Source: an uncultured Lachnospiraceae bacterium (GTDB lineage Bacteria; Bacillota; Clostridia; Lachnospirales; Lachnospiraceae). From it: 64,000 bases of DNA. Location: NCBI GenBank assembly GCA_949948735.1, contig CATLGV010000020.1, forward strand, positions 1 to 64,000. Reading direction: 5' to 3'. Positions 23,846 through 32,386 of this stretch are shown one piece after another; the first letter of the stretch is position 1, and each line of letters starts with the position of its first letter. A program made the translations under genes and the position numbers. The notes beneath the pieces are model-generated. The model saw only the letters and a program-made list of their open reading frames with translations, had not been told where the DNA came from and made no database searches.

Positions 23846-25759
23846 ATGGATAAGACAGAACAGATTATTGAGTTTGACAAAATAAAGGAGGCATGGGGCG
23901 CGCTTGCGCTGACACAGCGGGCCAGGGAACAGATTGCAGCAATGCGCCCCATGCTTTCCGAGAGTGAGCTGCGGACAAAAATGCGTGAGACGACACAGGC
24001 GCGGATTCTGATTGAAAAATGCGGGAATCCGCCGCTGGCGGCGTTTACAGGCATCGAGGCTTATTTTGCCGCCGCGCAGAAGGGAAGCTGCCTTGCCGCG
24101 GCTCAGCTGGAGGAGATCGGAACCGCCCTTGTCGCTATAAGGCGGATGAAATCCTGGCTGGAGGACGGAAAGCGCTATGAGCTTTCGCTGCCTTATTATG
24201 GAGAGAACCTGAACGCGCTGCCCGGGCTTGAGGAGGAAATCCGCATGCAGATTCGGGGCGGAAGCGTCGACGATAACGCGACGCCGCTGCTGCGGGAGCT
24301 GCGGGGCAAAATCGTGCGGGCGGAGGAGAAAATGCGCGAACGGGCGGAGGCCGTGATGCGCGCCAACAAGGAGTGCATGTCGGACACCTACAGCACGATG
24401 AGAAACGGGCATATATGTGTTCCTGTGAAAAAGGAGTATAAGTTTAAAATCAGCGGCAGTATGATAGATAAATCGGCGACGGGAAACACCCTGTTCATAG
24501 AACCGGCGTCGGTTACAAAATATTACGAGGAGCTTTGCGAGCTGCGCATCGACGCGGAGAACGAGGAGCGCAGGATTCTGTATACATTGTCGGCAATGGC
24601 CGCGGACGGCAGCGAGGCGTTTCGGGAAAGTCTGCGCCTGATGGAAAAGCTGGATTTTATATTCTCAAAGGGGAAGCTCAGTATTGATTACGGCTGCGTG
24701 GAGCCGGCAATCAACACGGACAGGCGCATCGTCCTAAAGGGTGCGCGGCATCCGCTGATGGACAGGAAAACCTGCGTGCCGCTGCAGTTCAGTCTGGGGG
24801 ACGGTGTGAAGGGGATTGTCATCACAGGGCCTAATACCGGCGGAAAGACGGTTGCGATAAAGACGGTCGCAATCAGCTGTATGATGGCGCAGTGCGGTCT
24901 GCATGTGGCGGCGGACGAGGCGGATATCTGTATGAACAGCAATTATCTGTGCGATATCGGGGATGGGCAGAATCTCTCGGAGAACCTTTCTACCTTTTCG
25001 GCGCATATTACAAATGTGCTGGATATTCTGCAAAACGTCAACCGGGACAGCCTCGTGATTCTGGATGAGCTTGGCTCGGGGACGGATCCCACGGAGGGCA
25101 TGGGCATAGCGGTTGCGATATTGGAGGAGCTCTCAGGGAGCGGCGCGCTGTATCTTGTGACGACGCATTATCCCGAGATCAAGCAGTATGCCCAGTGCAG
25201 GGAGGGGATTGTGAATGCGCGGATGACCTTTGACAGGGAAAGCCTGCGTCCGCTGTATCAGCTCGTGATCGGGGAGGCAGGGGAAAGCTGCGCATTCCAC
25301 ATTGCCAGACGCCTCGGTATGCCCGATTCGATGCTCCGAACGGCGGCAGAGGCGGCGTACGGCACACCCGCGTACGCCCCCGGCGCGGGGCAGGAGGCCG
25401 GCCGCGCGCCAGAGACCGCTTTCGCATCAGGGCGCACGCCGCGCATCGAGAAGATAAAGGAGGCAAAGGGGGGATCGGAGAGGGCGCGCAGCTTCCGGCG
25501 GGGAGACAGCGTGATGGTGTATCCGGACAGGAAAATCGGTATCGTGTGCGAGACGGCAAACGAAAAGGGCGTGCTGCGCATTCAGATGCCGAACAAAAAG
25601 ATATGGGTGAACCATAAACGAATCAAGCTGCATGTAGCGGCGGCGGAACTGTACCCGGAGGATTATGACTTTTCCATCATCTTTGATACCGTGGAGAACA
25701 GAAAGCTGCGCCACCAGATGGAGCGCAGGTATGTGGAGGGGGAGATACACCAATCCTGA
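23846..25759 (+). CDS. MutS2-like ATPase without Smr domain
   Basis: The 637-residue protein shares the MutS core: clamp/lever helices, then Walker A GPNTGGKT near 331-338, Walker B VILDELGSGTDP, and the conserved TTHYPEIK. It ends with a KOW-like segment (RRGDSVMVYPDRKIGIV) typical of MutS2. MutS2 proteins are ~780 residues and end in an Smr nuclease domain, which is absent here; the mismatch-binding domain I of MutS1 is absent too. The start follows GGAGG. Family members act on recombination intermediates or stalled ribosomes; which applies here is unknown. Confidence 0.9.
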   Translation: MDKTEQIIEFDKIKEAWGALALTQRAREQIAAMRPMLSESELRTKMRETTQARILIEKCGNPPLAAFTGIEAYFAAAQKGSCLAAAQLEEIGTALVAIRRMKSWLEDGKRYELSLPYYGENLNALPGLEEEIRMQIRGGSVDDNATPLLRELRGKIVRAEEKMRERAEAVMRANKECMSDTYSTMRNGHICVPVKKEYKFKISGSMIDKSATGNTLFIEPASVTKYYEELCELRIDAENEERRILYTLSAMAADGSEAFRESLRLMEKLDFIFSKGKLSIDYGCVEPAINTDRRIVLKGARHPLMDRKTCVPLQFSLGDGVKGIVITGPNTGGKTVAIKTVAISCMMAQCGLHVAADEADICMNSNYLCDIGDGQNLSENLSTFSAHITNVLDILQNVNRDSLVILDELGSGTDPTEGMGIAVAILEELSGSGALYLVTTHYPEIKQYAQCREGIVNARMTFDRESLRPLYQLVIGEAGESCAFHIARRLGMPDSMLRTAAEAAYGTPAYAPGAGQEAGRAPETAFASGRTPRIEKIKEAKGGSERARSFRRGDSVMVYPDRKIGIVCETANEKGVLRIQMPNKKIWVNHKRIKLHVAAAELYPEDYDFSIIFDTVENRKLRHQMERRYVEGEIHQS

Positions 25760-25760
25760 C

Positions 25761-25789
25761 TTGCCTTTTTCTCCGCTTCTATTTATAAT
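25761..25789 (+). promoter_or_regulatory. Sigma-A promoter of the methyltransferase fusion
   Basis: TTGCCT and TATAAT are separated by 17 bases, beginning just after the mutS2-like stop. The 85-base leader is too short for a SAM riboswitch and shows none. Confidence 0.75.
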
Positions 25790-25874
25790 GAGATACAAGT
25801 GCGGCAGATTGGAATAAATTATCCGCTGCGATATTTGTGCCTGCGCGAACGAAAGGCACAGAAACGGAGTCAAC

Positions 25875-27665
25875 ATGCAGACAACAAACATTCGGGAATA
25901 CCTTCAAAAACACAGACTGATAACGGACGGCGCCTTCGGCACCTATTACGCGGAGAAGTATGGGACAAATGAGATGCCGGAGCTTGCCAATACCGACGCC
26001 GTAAAGGCCGCCCGCGTTCTGGAGATTCATAAAGAATATATCGACGCGGGCGCCGGGCTCGTCCGCACGAATACCTTTGCGGCCAATACGGAGCTGCTTG
26101 GTGCCGGGCCTGATGCCGTTGAGGATAATATCAGGGCGGCGGTGCGGCTTGCAAGACAGGCGGCGCCGCTGTTTATTGCGGGCGATATCGGCCCTGTACC
26201 GGTAAACGACGCGGCGGACGCCGACCGCGCCGCCGGACGGACACAGGAGTATTGCCGCATTGCGGAGACATTTATAAAGGAAGGGATTGAAATCCTCAAT
26301 TTTGAGACCTTTCCGGAGCTGGACTGCATTCTGCCTGCGATAAAGCAAATCAAAGCGGAGCACGAGGTGTTCGTGATGGTGCAGTTTTGCGTCAATCAGT
26401 TTGGATACAGCGCCTGCGGCCTGAGTGCGCGGCGACTGCTTTCGCAGGCAGCCGGGACGGCGGAAATCGACGCGGTAGGCTTTAACTGCGGCGTAGGACC
26501 GGCACATATGGAGCAGGTTGTCCGATCGCTGGACATGCCGTCGGGTAAATACAGGATTGCGCTCCCCAATGCCAGCTATCCGGCGCGCATCCGGAATCAG
26601 ATTCGTTTTGCCGGACAACCGGATTATTTTGCGGACAAAGCCGCGCAGCTTGCGGACGGGGGACGCATAGACATTGTCGGCGGCTGCTGCGGTACGACGC
26701 CGGAATTTATCCGGCGGCTCGCGCAGCGGGCCGGGTCAGGGCAGCCGCAGGGGGAACGGCCCGCTCCGGCCGCAGCGGCCGTGACGAAGCCGGTACGGGA
26801 CAATGCCTTTTTTGCGGGAAAGGAAAACGGCGCCCAAAAGCTGATTGCGGTAGACCTTGCGCCGCCCTTTGACGCGGACGATACAAAGCTGCTGGCAGCA
26901 GCGCGCCTGTTAAAGGAGCTGGGCGCGGACGTGCTGACCTTTCCGGATTCCCCGTCGGGAAGAACCCGCGTTGATTCTGTGCTGATGGCGGAAAAGGTGC
27001 GCAGGGAGGTCGGTATCTGCGTGATGCCGCATATATGCTGCCGCGATAGAAACGCAATCGCGATGCGCTCGACGCTTTTGGGGGCGCATATCAATGAGAT
27101 TTATAATCTTCTTCTGGTCACCGGAGATCCGGTGCCGTACGCGGTCCGCCAGAGTGTTAAGAGCGTGTTCCAGTTTGATTCGGTGCGGCTGATGAGCATT
27201 GTGCAGGATATGAACGCGGAGTGCTTTCGCGGGGCGCCGATGAACTATGGCGGGGCCATCAATCAGGGCAGGCCCAACCTTGAGGTGGAAATCGGGCGTG
27301 TCAGGAAGAAGCTTGCGGCGGGCGCGCGGTTTTTTATCACACAGCCCATATTTAATAAAGAAGCGGCAGACAGAGTCCGCCGGATCAGGCAGGAAACCGG
27401 CGCGCGCATTCTCTGCGGCGTGATGCCGCTGGTAAACAGAAACAACGCGCTCTTTATGAAGAACGAGCTTGCGGGTATTGAGGTGACGCAGGACATTGTA
27501 GACCGTTACGCTGAGAACGCTTCCAGGGAAGAGGGGGAGGCCGCAGGGATTGCGCTTGCGCGTGAAATCATGGCGCTGACGGAGGACTTTGCCGATGGGT
27601 ATTACTTCACCTTTCCTTTTAACCGCGTATATTTGCTTCGCGAAATTTTTCGGCCGCAGCTATAA
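25875..27665 (+). CDS. yitJ: Bifunctional homocysteine S-methyltransferase / methylenetetrahydrofolate reductase
   Basis: The 596-residue fusion has an N-terminal homocysteine methyltransferase barrel with the zinc cysteines in FNCGVGPAHM (about 205) and GGCCGTTPEF (about 269-275). A linker of about 30 residues rich in Ala and Pro leads to a C-terminal MTHFR flavin domain (VTGDPV; FFITQPIFNKE). The architecture is that of Bacillus YitJ. It would make methyl-THF and transfer methyl groups to homocysteine, lacking the cobalamin domains of MetH. The stop codon overlaps the -35 element of the flagellar promoter that follows. Confidence 0.93.
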   Translation: MQTTNIREYLQKHRLITDGAFGTYYAEKYGTNEMPELANTDAVKAARVLEIHKEYIDAGAGLVRTNTFAANTELLGAGPDAVEDNIRAAVRLARQAAPLFIAGDIGPVPVNDAADADRAAGRTQEYCRIAETFIKEGIEILNFETFPELDCILPAIKQIKAEHEVFVMVQFCVNQFGYSACGLSARRLLSQAAGTAEIDAVGFNCGVGPAHMEQVVRSLDMPSGKYRIALPNASYPARIRNQIRFAGQPDYFADKAAQLADGGRIDIVGGCCGTTPEFIRRLAQRAGSGQPQGERPAPAAAAVTKPVRDNAFFAGKENGAQKLIAVDLAPPFDADDTKLLAAARLLKELGADVLTFPDSPSGRTRVDSVLMAEKVRREVGICVMPHICCRDRNAIAMRSTLLGAHINEIYNLLLVTGDPVPYAVRQSVKSVFQFDSVRLMSIVQDMNAECFRGAPMNYGGAINQGRPNLEVEIGRVRKKLAAGARFFITQPIFNKEAADRVRRIRQETGARILCGVMPLVNRNNALFMKNELAGIEVTQDIVDRYAENASREEGEAAGIALAREIMALTEDFADGYYFTFPFNRVYLLREIFRPQL

Positions 27666-27689
27666 AGTATACCGGAAAACGTCCGATAA
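27663..27689 (+). promoter_or_regulatory. Sigma-28 promoter of the flgM operon
   Basis: TAAA, 15 bases, then TCCGATAA matches the TAAA-N15-GCCGATAA consensus at all but one base. FlgM is the anti-sigma factor of the same sigma, so this forms a feedback loop. Confidence 0.8.
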
Positions 27690-27750
27690 ATTAGATATAA
27701 GGAGTATAGAATATATACAATGAAGACGGATTCAGGGAGGAGGAGTCTTA

Positions 27751-28038
27751 ATGCGTATAGATGCTTATAATCAGATAAAACAGATCTACGGGAACAGTAA
27801 GCTGAGGAAGACTGACGAGAAGAAGGGCGCGACCGCTAAAAACGGTTTTTGCGACCAGCTGATGCTTTCCGACGCGGGCAGAGACGCCCAGATTGCGAAG
27901 CAGGCGGTTCGGAATGCACCGGACGTCAGGGCGGATATGGTAAGTTCCTTAAAGGAGCGGATTGATAACGGTACCTATGAAGTAAGCACGGAGGATTTCG
28001 CGGCAAAGCTGCTGGAGAAATATAACGGATTGTTTTAA
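27751..28038 (+). CDS. flgM: Anti-sigma-28 factor FlgM
   Basis: The 95-residue protein has a disordered N-terminal half and the conserved C-terminal helices (VSSLKERIDNGTYEV, FAAKLLEKY) that bind sigma-28. The start follows GGGAGGAGGAG. FlgM is exported when the hook is complete, freeing sigma-28 for flagellin genes. Here it heads the operon flgM-flgN-flgK-flgK-flgL behind a sigma-28 promoter. Confidence 0.92.
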   Translation: MRIDAYNQIKQIYGNSKLRKTDEKKGATAKNGFCDQLMLSDAGRDAQIAKQAVRNAPDVRADMVSSLKERIDNGTYEVSTEDFAAKLLEKYNGLF

Positions 28039-28054
28039 GGATTGAGGTATACGT

Positions 28055-28573
28055 GTGGCTAGCTTATTAGAGAATTTAATCGACGTACTGGACAGGGAAA
28101 ATGCGGAGTATGGAACGCTGACAGTACTCGCCGGGGAAAAGACCTCCGCTATCGTGAAGGGCGATATCGAGGGCTTGGGGAAAATCACGGAGGATGAACA
28201 GGAAATCGTAGGCAAAATCCAGATAATCGAGAAGCAGAGAAATAAAATTCTGGCTGACATTGCCAACGTAGTTAACAGGGATGTTGAAACATTGAAACTG
28301 ATTAACCTGATTCAGATGCTCGAAAAAATGCCGGGTCAGCAGGAAAAGCTGATCGACGTGCATGAGAGGTTAAAGAAGACGACAGAGAACCTGAAGGCAG
28401 TCAATGAGAGGAATCAAATGCTGCTGATGGATAAGCTCGAGATGGTTGATTTTAATCTGAACATGATCAGAGCGCTGAAGTCTGCGCCGCAAACAGCCAA
28501 TTATTCGAAAGACGCATACACAAACGGCAGTGCACTTGGTATCTTTCATGGTGGTTTCGACGCAAAACAATAA
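28055..28573 (+). CDS. flgN: Flagellar chaperone FlgN
   Basis: This 172-residue, all-helical protein with a coiled-coil core begins at a GTG 5 bases after GAGGT. Position between flgM and flgK, length and heptad pattern match FlgN, the export chaperone of the hook-filament junction proteins. Residues ~70-130 form the long helix that would hold FlgK/FlgL C-termini. Overall sequence identity in this family is low, so the assignment relies partly on context. Confidence 0.85.
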   Translation: MASLLENLIDVLDRENAEYGTLTVLAGEKTSAIVKGDIEGLGKITEDEQEIVGKIQIIEKQRNKILADIANVVNRDVETLKLINLIQMLEKMPGQQEKLIDVHERLKKTTENLKAVNERNQMLLMDKLEMVDFNLNMIRALKSAPQTANYSKDAYTNGSALGIFHGGFDAKQ

Positions 28574-28600
28574 AAGCGGGAAAGCACGAGGAGAGGTACC

Positions 28601-30457
28601 ATGTCTTTATTTGGAGCATTATATATCGGTGACAGCGGGTTGCGCGCTTCACAGAACGCGCTGAATACGACAGCGCATAATCTTTCAAATCTGAATACGG
28701 TAGGATATGTGCGCCAGCAGGTGGCAAATTCCGATACCACATATACCAATACACAAAAGAATATGGCCGGTTACAATGTCCAAATCGGCGACGGCGTGAA
28801 GTACGCCGACTGCCGTCATGTCCGGGATATGTTTCTGGACAGGACATTCCGCGAGGAGTCGGGAAGATACGGCTTCTACGAGACGTCCTATGCGGCGATA
28901 CTGGAGATAGAGGACATTATGGGCGAGTTTGAGGACGCCGCGTTCTCAAAGTCCGTATCCGGGCTTTGGACGGCGATGCAGGAGCTTTCCAAGCACCCCA
29001 ACGATACGGTGAATATGTCCACGCTGGTGCAGAAATGCGCGAGCTTCATTGAAAACGCGACCTCGGTATATCGTTCTTTTATCGAGTATCAGAATAATCT
29101 CAACAAGCAGGTCAAGGATTCGGTAAACGACATCAATGAGATCGGGAAACGAATCGTTGCATTAAATAAAGAAATTTCAAGAATAGAAGTCGGCGGCGTG
29201 GAATCTGCAAATGATTTGCGCGATGAGCGGGATCTGCTGCTGGATACGCTTGCAGGCTATGGCAATATCGAGTACGAGGAGGATAAGTATTCCGTTGTGA
29301 CGGTTCGCTTTAACGGGACGGATTTTGTTACGGGGAACCGCTGCTATGAGATGGGCATGCTGACGGACGAAAGCAACGGCTTTGTGACGCCGTACTGGCC
29401 GCATAACGTCATATGGGTGACGGACGAGAACGGCAGGCGGGTGCAGGATTTCGACGGCGCGAAGGTATTTAACCTGACGGAGGAAATCTCAACGGCAAAA
29501 AATACGGACGTCGGCTCCCTGCGCGGACTCCTGCTGGCAAGAGGCGACCATATTGCGAATTATACGGATGTAAACGCGGATATCTGCACGCAGGCAAAGC
29601 TTGATAAGCTGGGCATTACGGCAGAGCAGTATAACGCGGAATACGGCAAGGAATATTACAACAAAGAGATTGCAAATTCTGTTATTATGAATGTGCAGGC
29701 GGAGTTTGACCATCTGGTGCATGCGATTGCGACGAAGGTCAACGACGTGCTTGCGCAGGCCTGCGACCCGGTGAGCGGGTATCTGTGCAATGAGGACGGT
29801 TCGCCGATGCAGATGTTCCAGAAGCTTTTGACAGAGCCGTATCAGCGCATTATGACCTCCGCCGATGATGAGAAGCAGATCAAGGAGAAAATCGCCGCGG
29901 GAGAGCTTCGTGAATCCGGCAACAAGATTTTCGACAAGGACGGAAGGGTTGTCATGGTCAGAATCTGTGACGAGAAGGGCAACCCCATTCCAAACAATTA
30001 TTGGAAGTATAACGAAGAGGATCCGGATGTTGCCTTTTCTCTCTATAATTGTACCAATATGGACATCAATCTTAAGCTCGTACAGACGCCGGCGCTGCTG
30101 GGCTTCAAGTACGAGGACGACTCGGCGGATTACAACATCGGGCAGGCGTTTGTGGATGCGTTCCAGAAGGACGGCATTTATCTGAATCCGAACGCGACCG
30201 CGATGAGCACCTTTGAGAACTGCTACAGCAATCTGATGGGCCAGGTGTCGAGCGGCGGCAATGTCTATAAGCTGCTCTACGAATACGAACAGCTTGCGGT
30301 GGAGCAGGCGGATAATGAGCGGCAGACTGTTATCGGCGTCTCCTCGGATGAGGAGCTGGAGCGCATGATTATGTACAAAAACGCTTACAATGCAGCAAGC
30401 CGTTATATCAACGTTGTGAACAGCATGCTGGACGTTCTGCTGGGTATGGCCTCCTGA
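28601..30457 (+). CDS. flgK: Flagellar hook-associated protein 1 (first copy)
   Basis: The 618-residue protein has the N-terminal rod/hook motif (GLRASQNALNTTAHNLSNLNTVGY), an internal HAP1 region (NDLRDERDLLLD) and the C-terminal helix VVNSMLDVLLGM. It forms the hook-filament junction after type III export with FlgN. Starts behind GAGGAGAGG. A second FlgK-like gene follows 45 bases later. Confidence 0.95.
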   Translation: MSLFGALYIGDSGLRASQNALNTTAHNLSNLNTVGYVRQQVANSDTTYTNTQKNMAGYNVQIGDGVKYADCRHVRDMFLDRTFREESGRYGFYETSYAAILEIEDIMGEFEDAAFSKSVSGLWTAMQELSKHPNDTVNMSTLVQKCASFIENATSVYRSFIEYQNNLNKQVKDSVNDINEIGKRIVALNKEISRIEVGGVESANDLRDERDLLLDTLAGYGNIEYEEDKYSVVTVRFNGTDFVTGNRCYEMGMLTDESNGFVTPYWPHNVIWVTDENGRRVQDFDGAKVFNLTEEISTAKNTDVGSLRGLLLARGDHIANYTDVNADICTQAKLDKLGITAEQYNAEYGKEYYNKEIANSVIMNVQAEFDHLVHAIATKVNDVLAQACDPVSGYLCNEDGSPMQMFQKLLTEPYQRIMTSADDEKQIKEKIAAGELRESGNKIFDKDGRVVMVRICDEKGNPIPNNYWKYNEEDPDVAFSLYNCTNMDINLKLVQTPALLGFKYEDDSADYNIGQAFVDAFQKDGIYLNPNATAMSTFENCYSNLMGQVSSGGNVYKLLYEYEQLAVEQADNERQTVIGVSSDEELERMIMYKNAYNAASRYINVVNSMLDVLLGMAS

Positions 30458-30502
30458 CGGGCCTTGCGGATAATTTTACGGGAATAATAAGGAGGAACAA
30501 TT

Positions 30503-32380
30503 ATGCCATCCACGTTTTTGGGATTAAATACATCATATACAGGTCTGGTCGCGGCAAACGCCGGCCTGAATACCACGGCAAACAATATTGCAAATATTGA
30601 GACGACGGGGTATTCCAGACAGGCAGTCAACCAGCAGGCCGCGGCCGCGATGCGTGTCTACCAGGGCTACGGCTGTGTCGGCGCGGGCGTCGATACCCTT
30701 GGCGCGGAGCGTATCCGCGATATTTATTACGATGAGAAATACTGGAATAATAATTCCAAGCTGGGAGAGGCGGATAAGAAGCAGTATTACGCGGCGATTA
30801 TCGAGGACTATCTGCGGGATCAGAGAGGTACCAATCAGGTCAAGGGCTTTGAACAGATTTTCAGCGAGTATCAGGCTGCGCTGTCCTCGTTGGCGACGAA
30901 CACGGGCGAGGTAAATTTTGCGCTTGCGTTTATCGGCTCCGCGGGAAACCTGTGCGAGTATTTTAATATTATGTACAACAGCTTCCAGAAGATGCAGACG
31001 GACGTCAATGACGAGATTGAGATCAAGACCAATGAAATCAACAGCATCGCGCAGGAAATTACGACGCTGAATAAAGAGATTAATATCATTGAGGCGGGCG
31101 GGAATGCCGTAGCCAACGAGCTTCGCGACAAGCGGGATCTGCTGATTGACCAGCTTTCGGCAGTCATTGACGTTGAGTGCGAGGAGAATCCCATCTATGA
31201 CGACGCCGGCAATGATACCGGAATGAACAACTACGTCGTAAGCATTGCGGGCGGCCAGCTTTTGGTAGAGGGCTACCGTTACCGCCAGCTTGAGTGCATA
31301 CCGCGGGAAAAATGGCAGAAGGTCAATCAGAACGATGTGGACGGCCTGTATGACATCCGCTGGACGGATACCGGCGAAGAGATGGGCGTTTACGCTAAAT
31401 CCGTCAGAGGTGAGCTTAAGGGCCTGATTGAGATGCGGGACGGCAATAATAAAGAAGCGTTCCACGGAACGATTTCCAATGTCAACTCCATTGAAAATAC
31501 CGTGACGGTACAGGTGACGGAGGATTTCCTCAAGGATATGTCCAAGAGCACCCTGCCCCTTGCGGACGGGCGGATTATGCTCAGCGGGGAATATTATTAT
31601 TATGACAGCTTTGAATACAGGCAGCTGGAAAACGGAGAATGCTATTACACCTTTAAGCTTTCGGACAATCTTGCAAGGAACCCGGTGAAGGTTTCCAAGG
31701 ATGTGATCGGACAGAACGCAAAGGTTGGCGAGCGGGTGGATTATCAGGGCATTCCCTATTATCTGGAGCAGATGAACGAATGGGTGCGCCATTACGCGAG
31801 CGCCTTTAACGGGATATACGGGCAGGAAGGCGCTACGGATTATAACGAGAACGACAGGACGGGAGAGATCTTCTTTACCGGAGACAACGCGGTGACCGGG
31901 GATCAGTATAAGCTGAATGTCGCGCTGGGGTCTAAACGTTACAGCTCCACGGACGACGGCTATTTTGCCCTGACGGCGGCCAATTTCAATGTCAAGAAGA
32001 CGCTGGAGCATGATGCGAGCACGATGATTACGCATACGATAGAGACGGACGGCGTTTCCAAATACGATATTCTGAATGAGCTGAAGGATTTGTCGACCAA
32101 TCTTGACAAGATGAAGTTCAGAGGCTGCAGCGCAGAGAGCTTCCTGATTTGCCTTTTGGGGGATGCGGGACTGAACGCGTCAAGCGCGAACAACTTCCAG
32201 GAGCTTTATATGAGCATTGACGAGTCGATTCAGAACAGCCGGTTTTCCATCAGCGGCGTCGATACGGACGAAGAGGCGGCGAATATGGTCAAATACCAGA
32301 ATGCCTTCAATCTGGCAAGCAAGATGATATCCGTGTTGAATGACTGTTACGAGAGACTGATATTAGAAACGGGGGTATAA
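30503..32380 (+). CDS. flgK: Flagellar hook-associated protein 1 (second, diverged copy)
   Basis: This 625-residue protein repeats the FlgK plan: AANAGLNTTANNIANIETTGYSRQ at the N-terminus, NELRDKRDLLIDQL in the middle, and KMISVLNDCYERLI at the end. It differs strongly from the first copy in the central region, where a ~120-residue stretch (about 320-440) is unlike it. It may be a second junction subunit or a specialised variant for another flagellin. Starts behind AAGGAGG. Confidence 0.9.
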   Translation: MPSTFLGLNTSYTGLVAANAGLNTTANNIANIETTGYSRQAVNQQAAAAMRVYQGYGCVGAGVDTLGAERIRDIYYDEKYWNNNSKLGEADKKQYYAAIIEDYLRDQRGTNQVKGFEQIFSEYQAALSSLATNTGEVNFALAFIGSAGNLCEYFNIMYNSFQKMQTDVNDEIEIKTNEINSIAQEITTLNKEINIIEAGGNAVANELRDKRDLLIDQLSAVIDVECEENPIYDDAGNDTGMNNYVVSIAGGQLLVEGYRYRQLECIPREKWQKVNQNDVDGLYDIRWTDTGEEMGVYAKSVRGELKGLIEMRDGNNKEAFHGTISNVNSIENTVTVQVTEDFLKDMSKSTLPLADGRIMLSGEYYYYDSFEYRQLENGECYYTFKLSDNLARNPVKVSKDVIGQNAKVGERVDYQGIPYYLEQMNEWVRHYASAFNGIYGQEGATDYNENDRTGEIFFTGDNAVTGDQYKLNVALGSKRYSSTDDGYFALTAANFNVKKTLEHDASTMITHTIETDGVSKYDILNELKDLSTNLDKMKFRGCSAESFLICLLGDAGLNASSANNFQELYMSIDESIQNSRFSISGVDTDEEAANMVKYQNAFNLASKMISVLNDCYERLILETGV

Positions 32381-32386
32381 AATAAT

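Noticed and set aside
25790-25874. A SAM or cobalamin riboswitch ahead of the homocysteine methyltransferase
   Set aside because: The leader is only ~85 bases and shows none of the conserved elements.
30533-32035. A 500-codon minus-strand frame opposite the second flgK
   Set aside because: Antisense shadow; the plus-strand frame is a clear FlgK.
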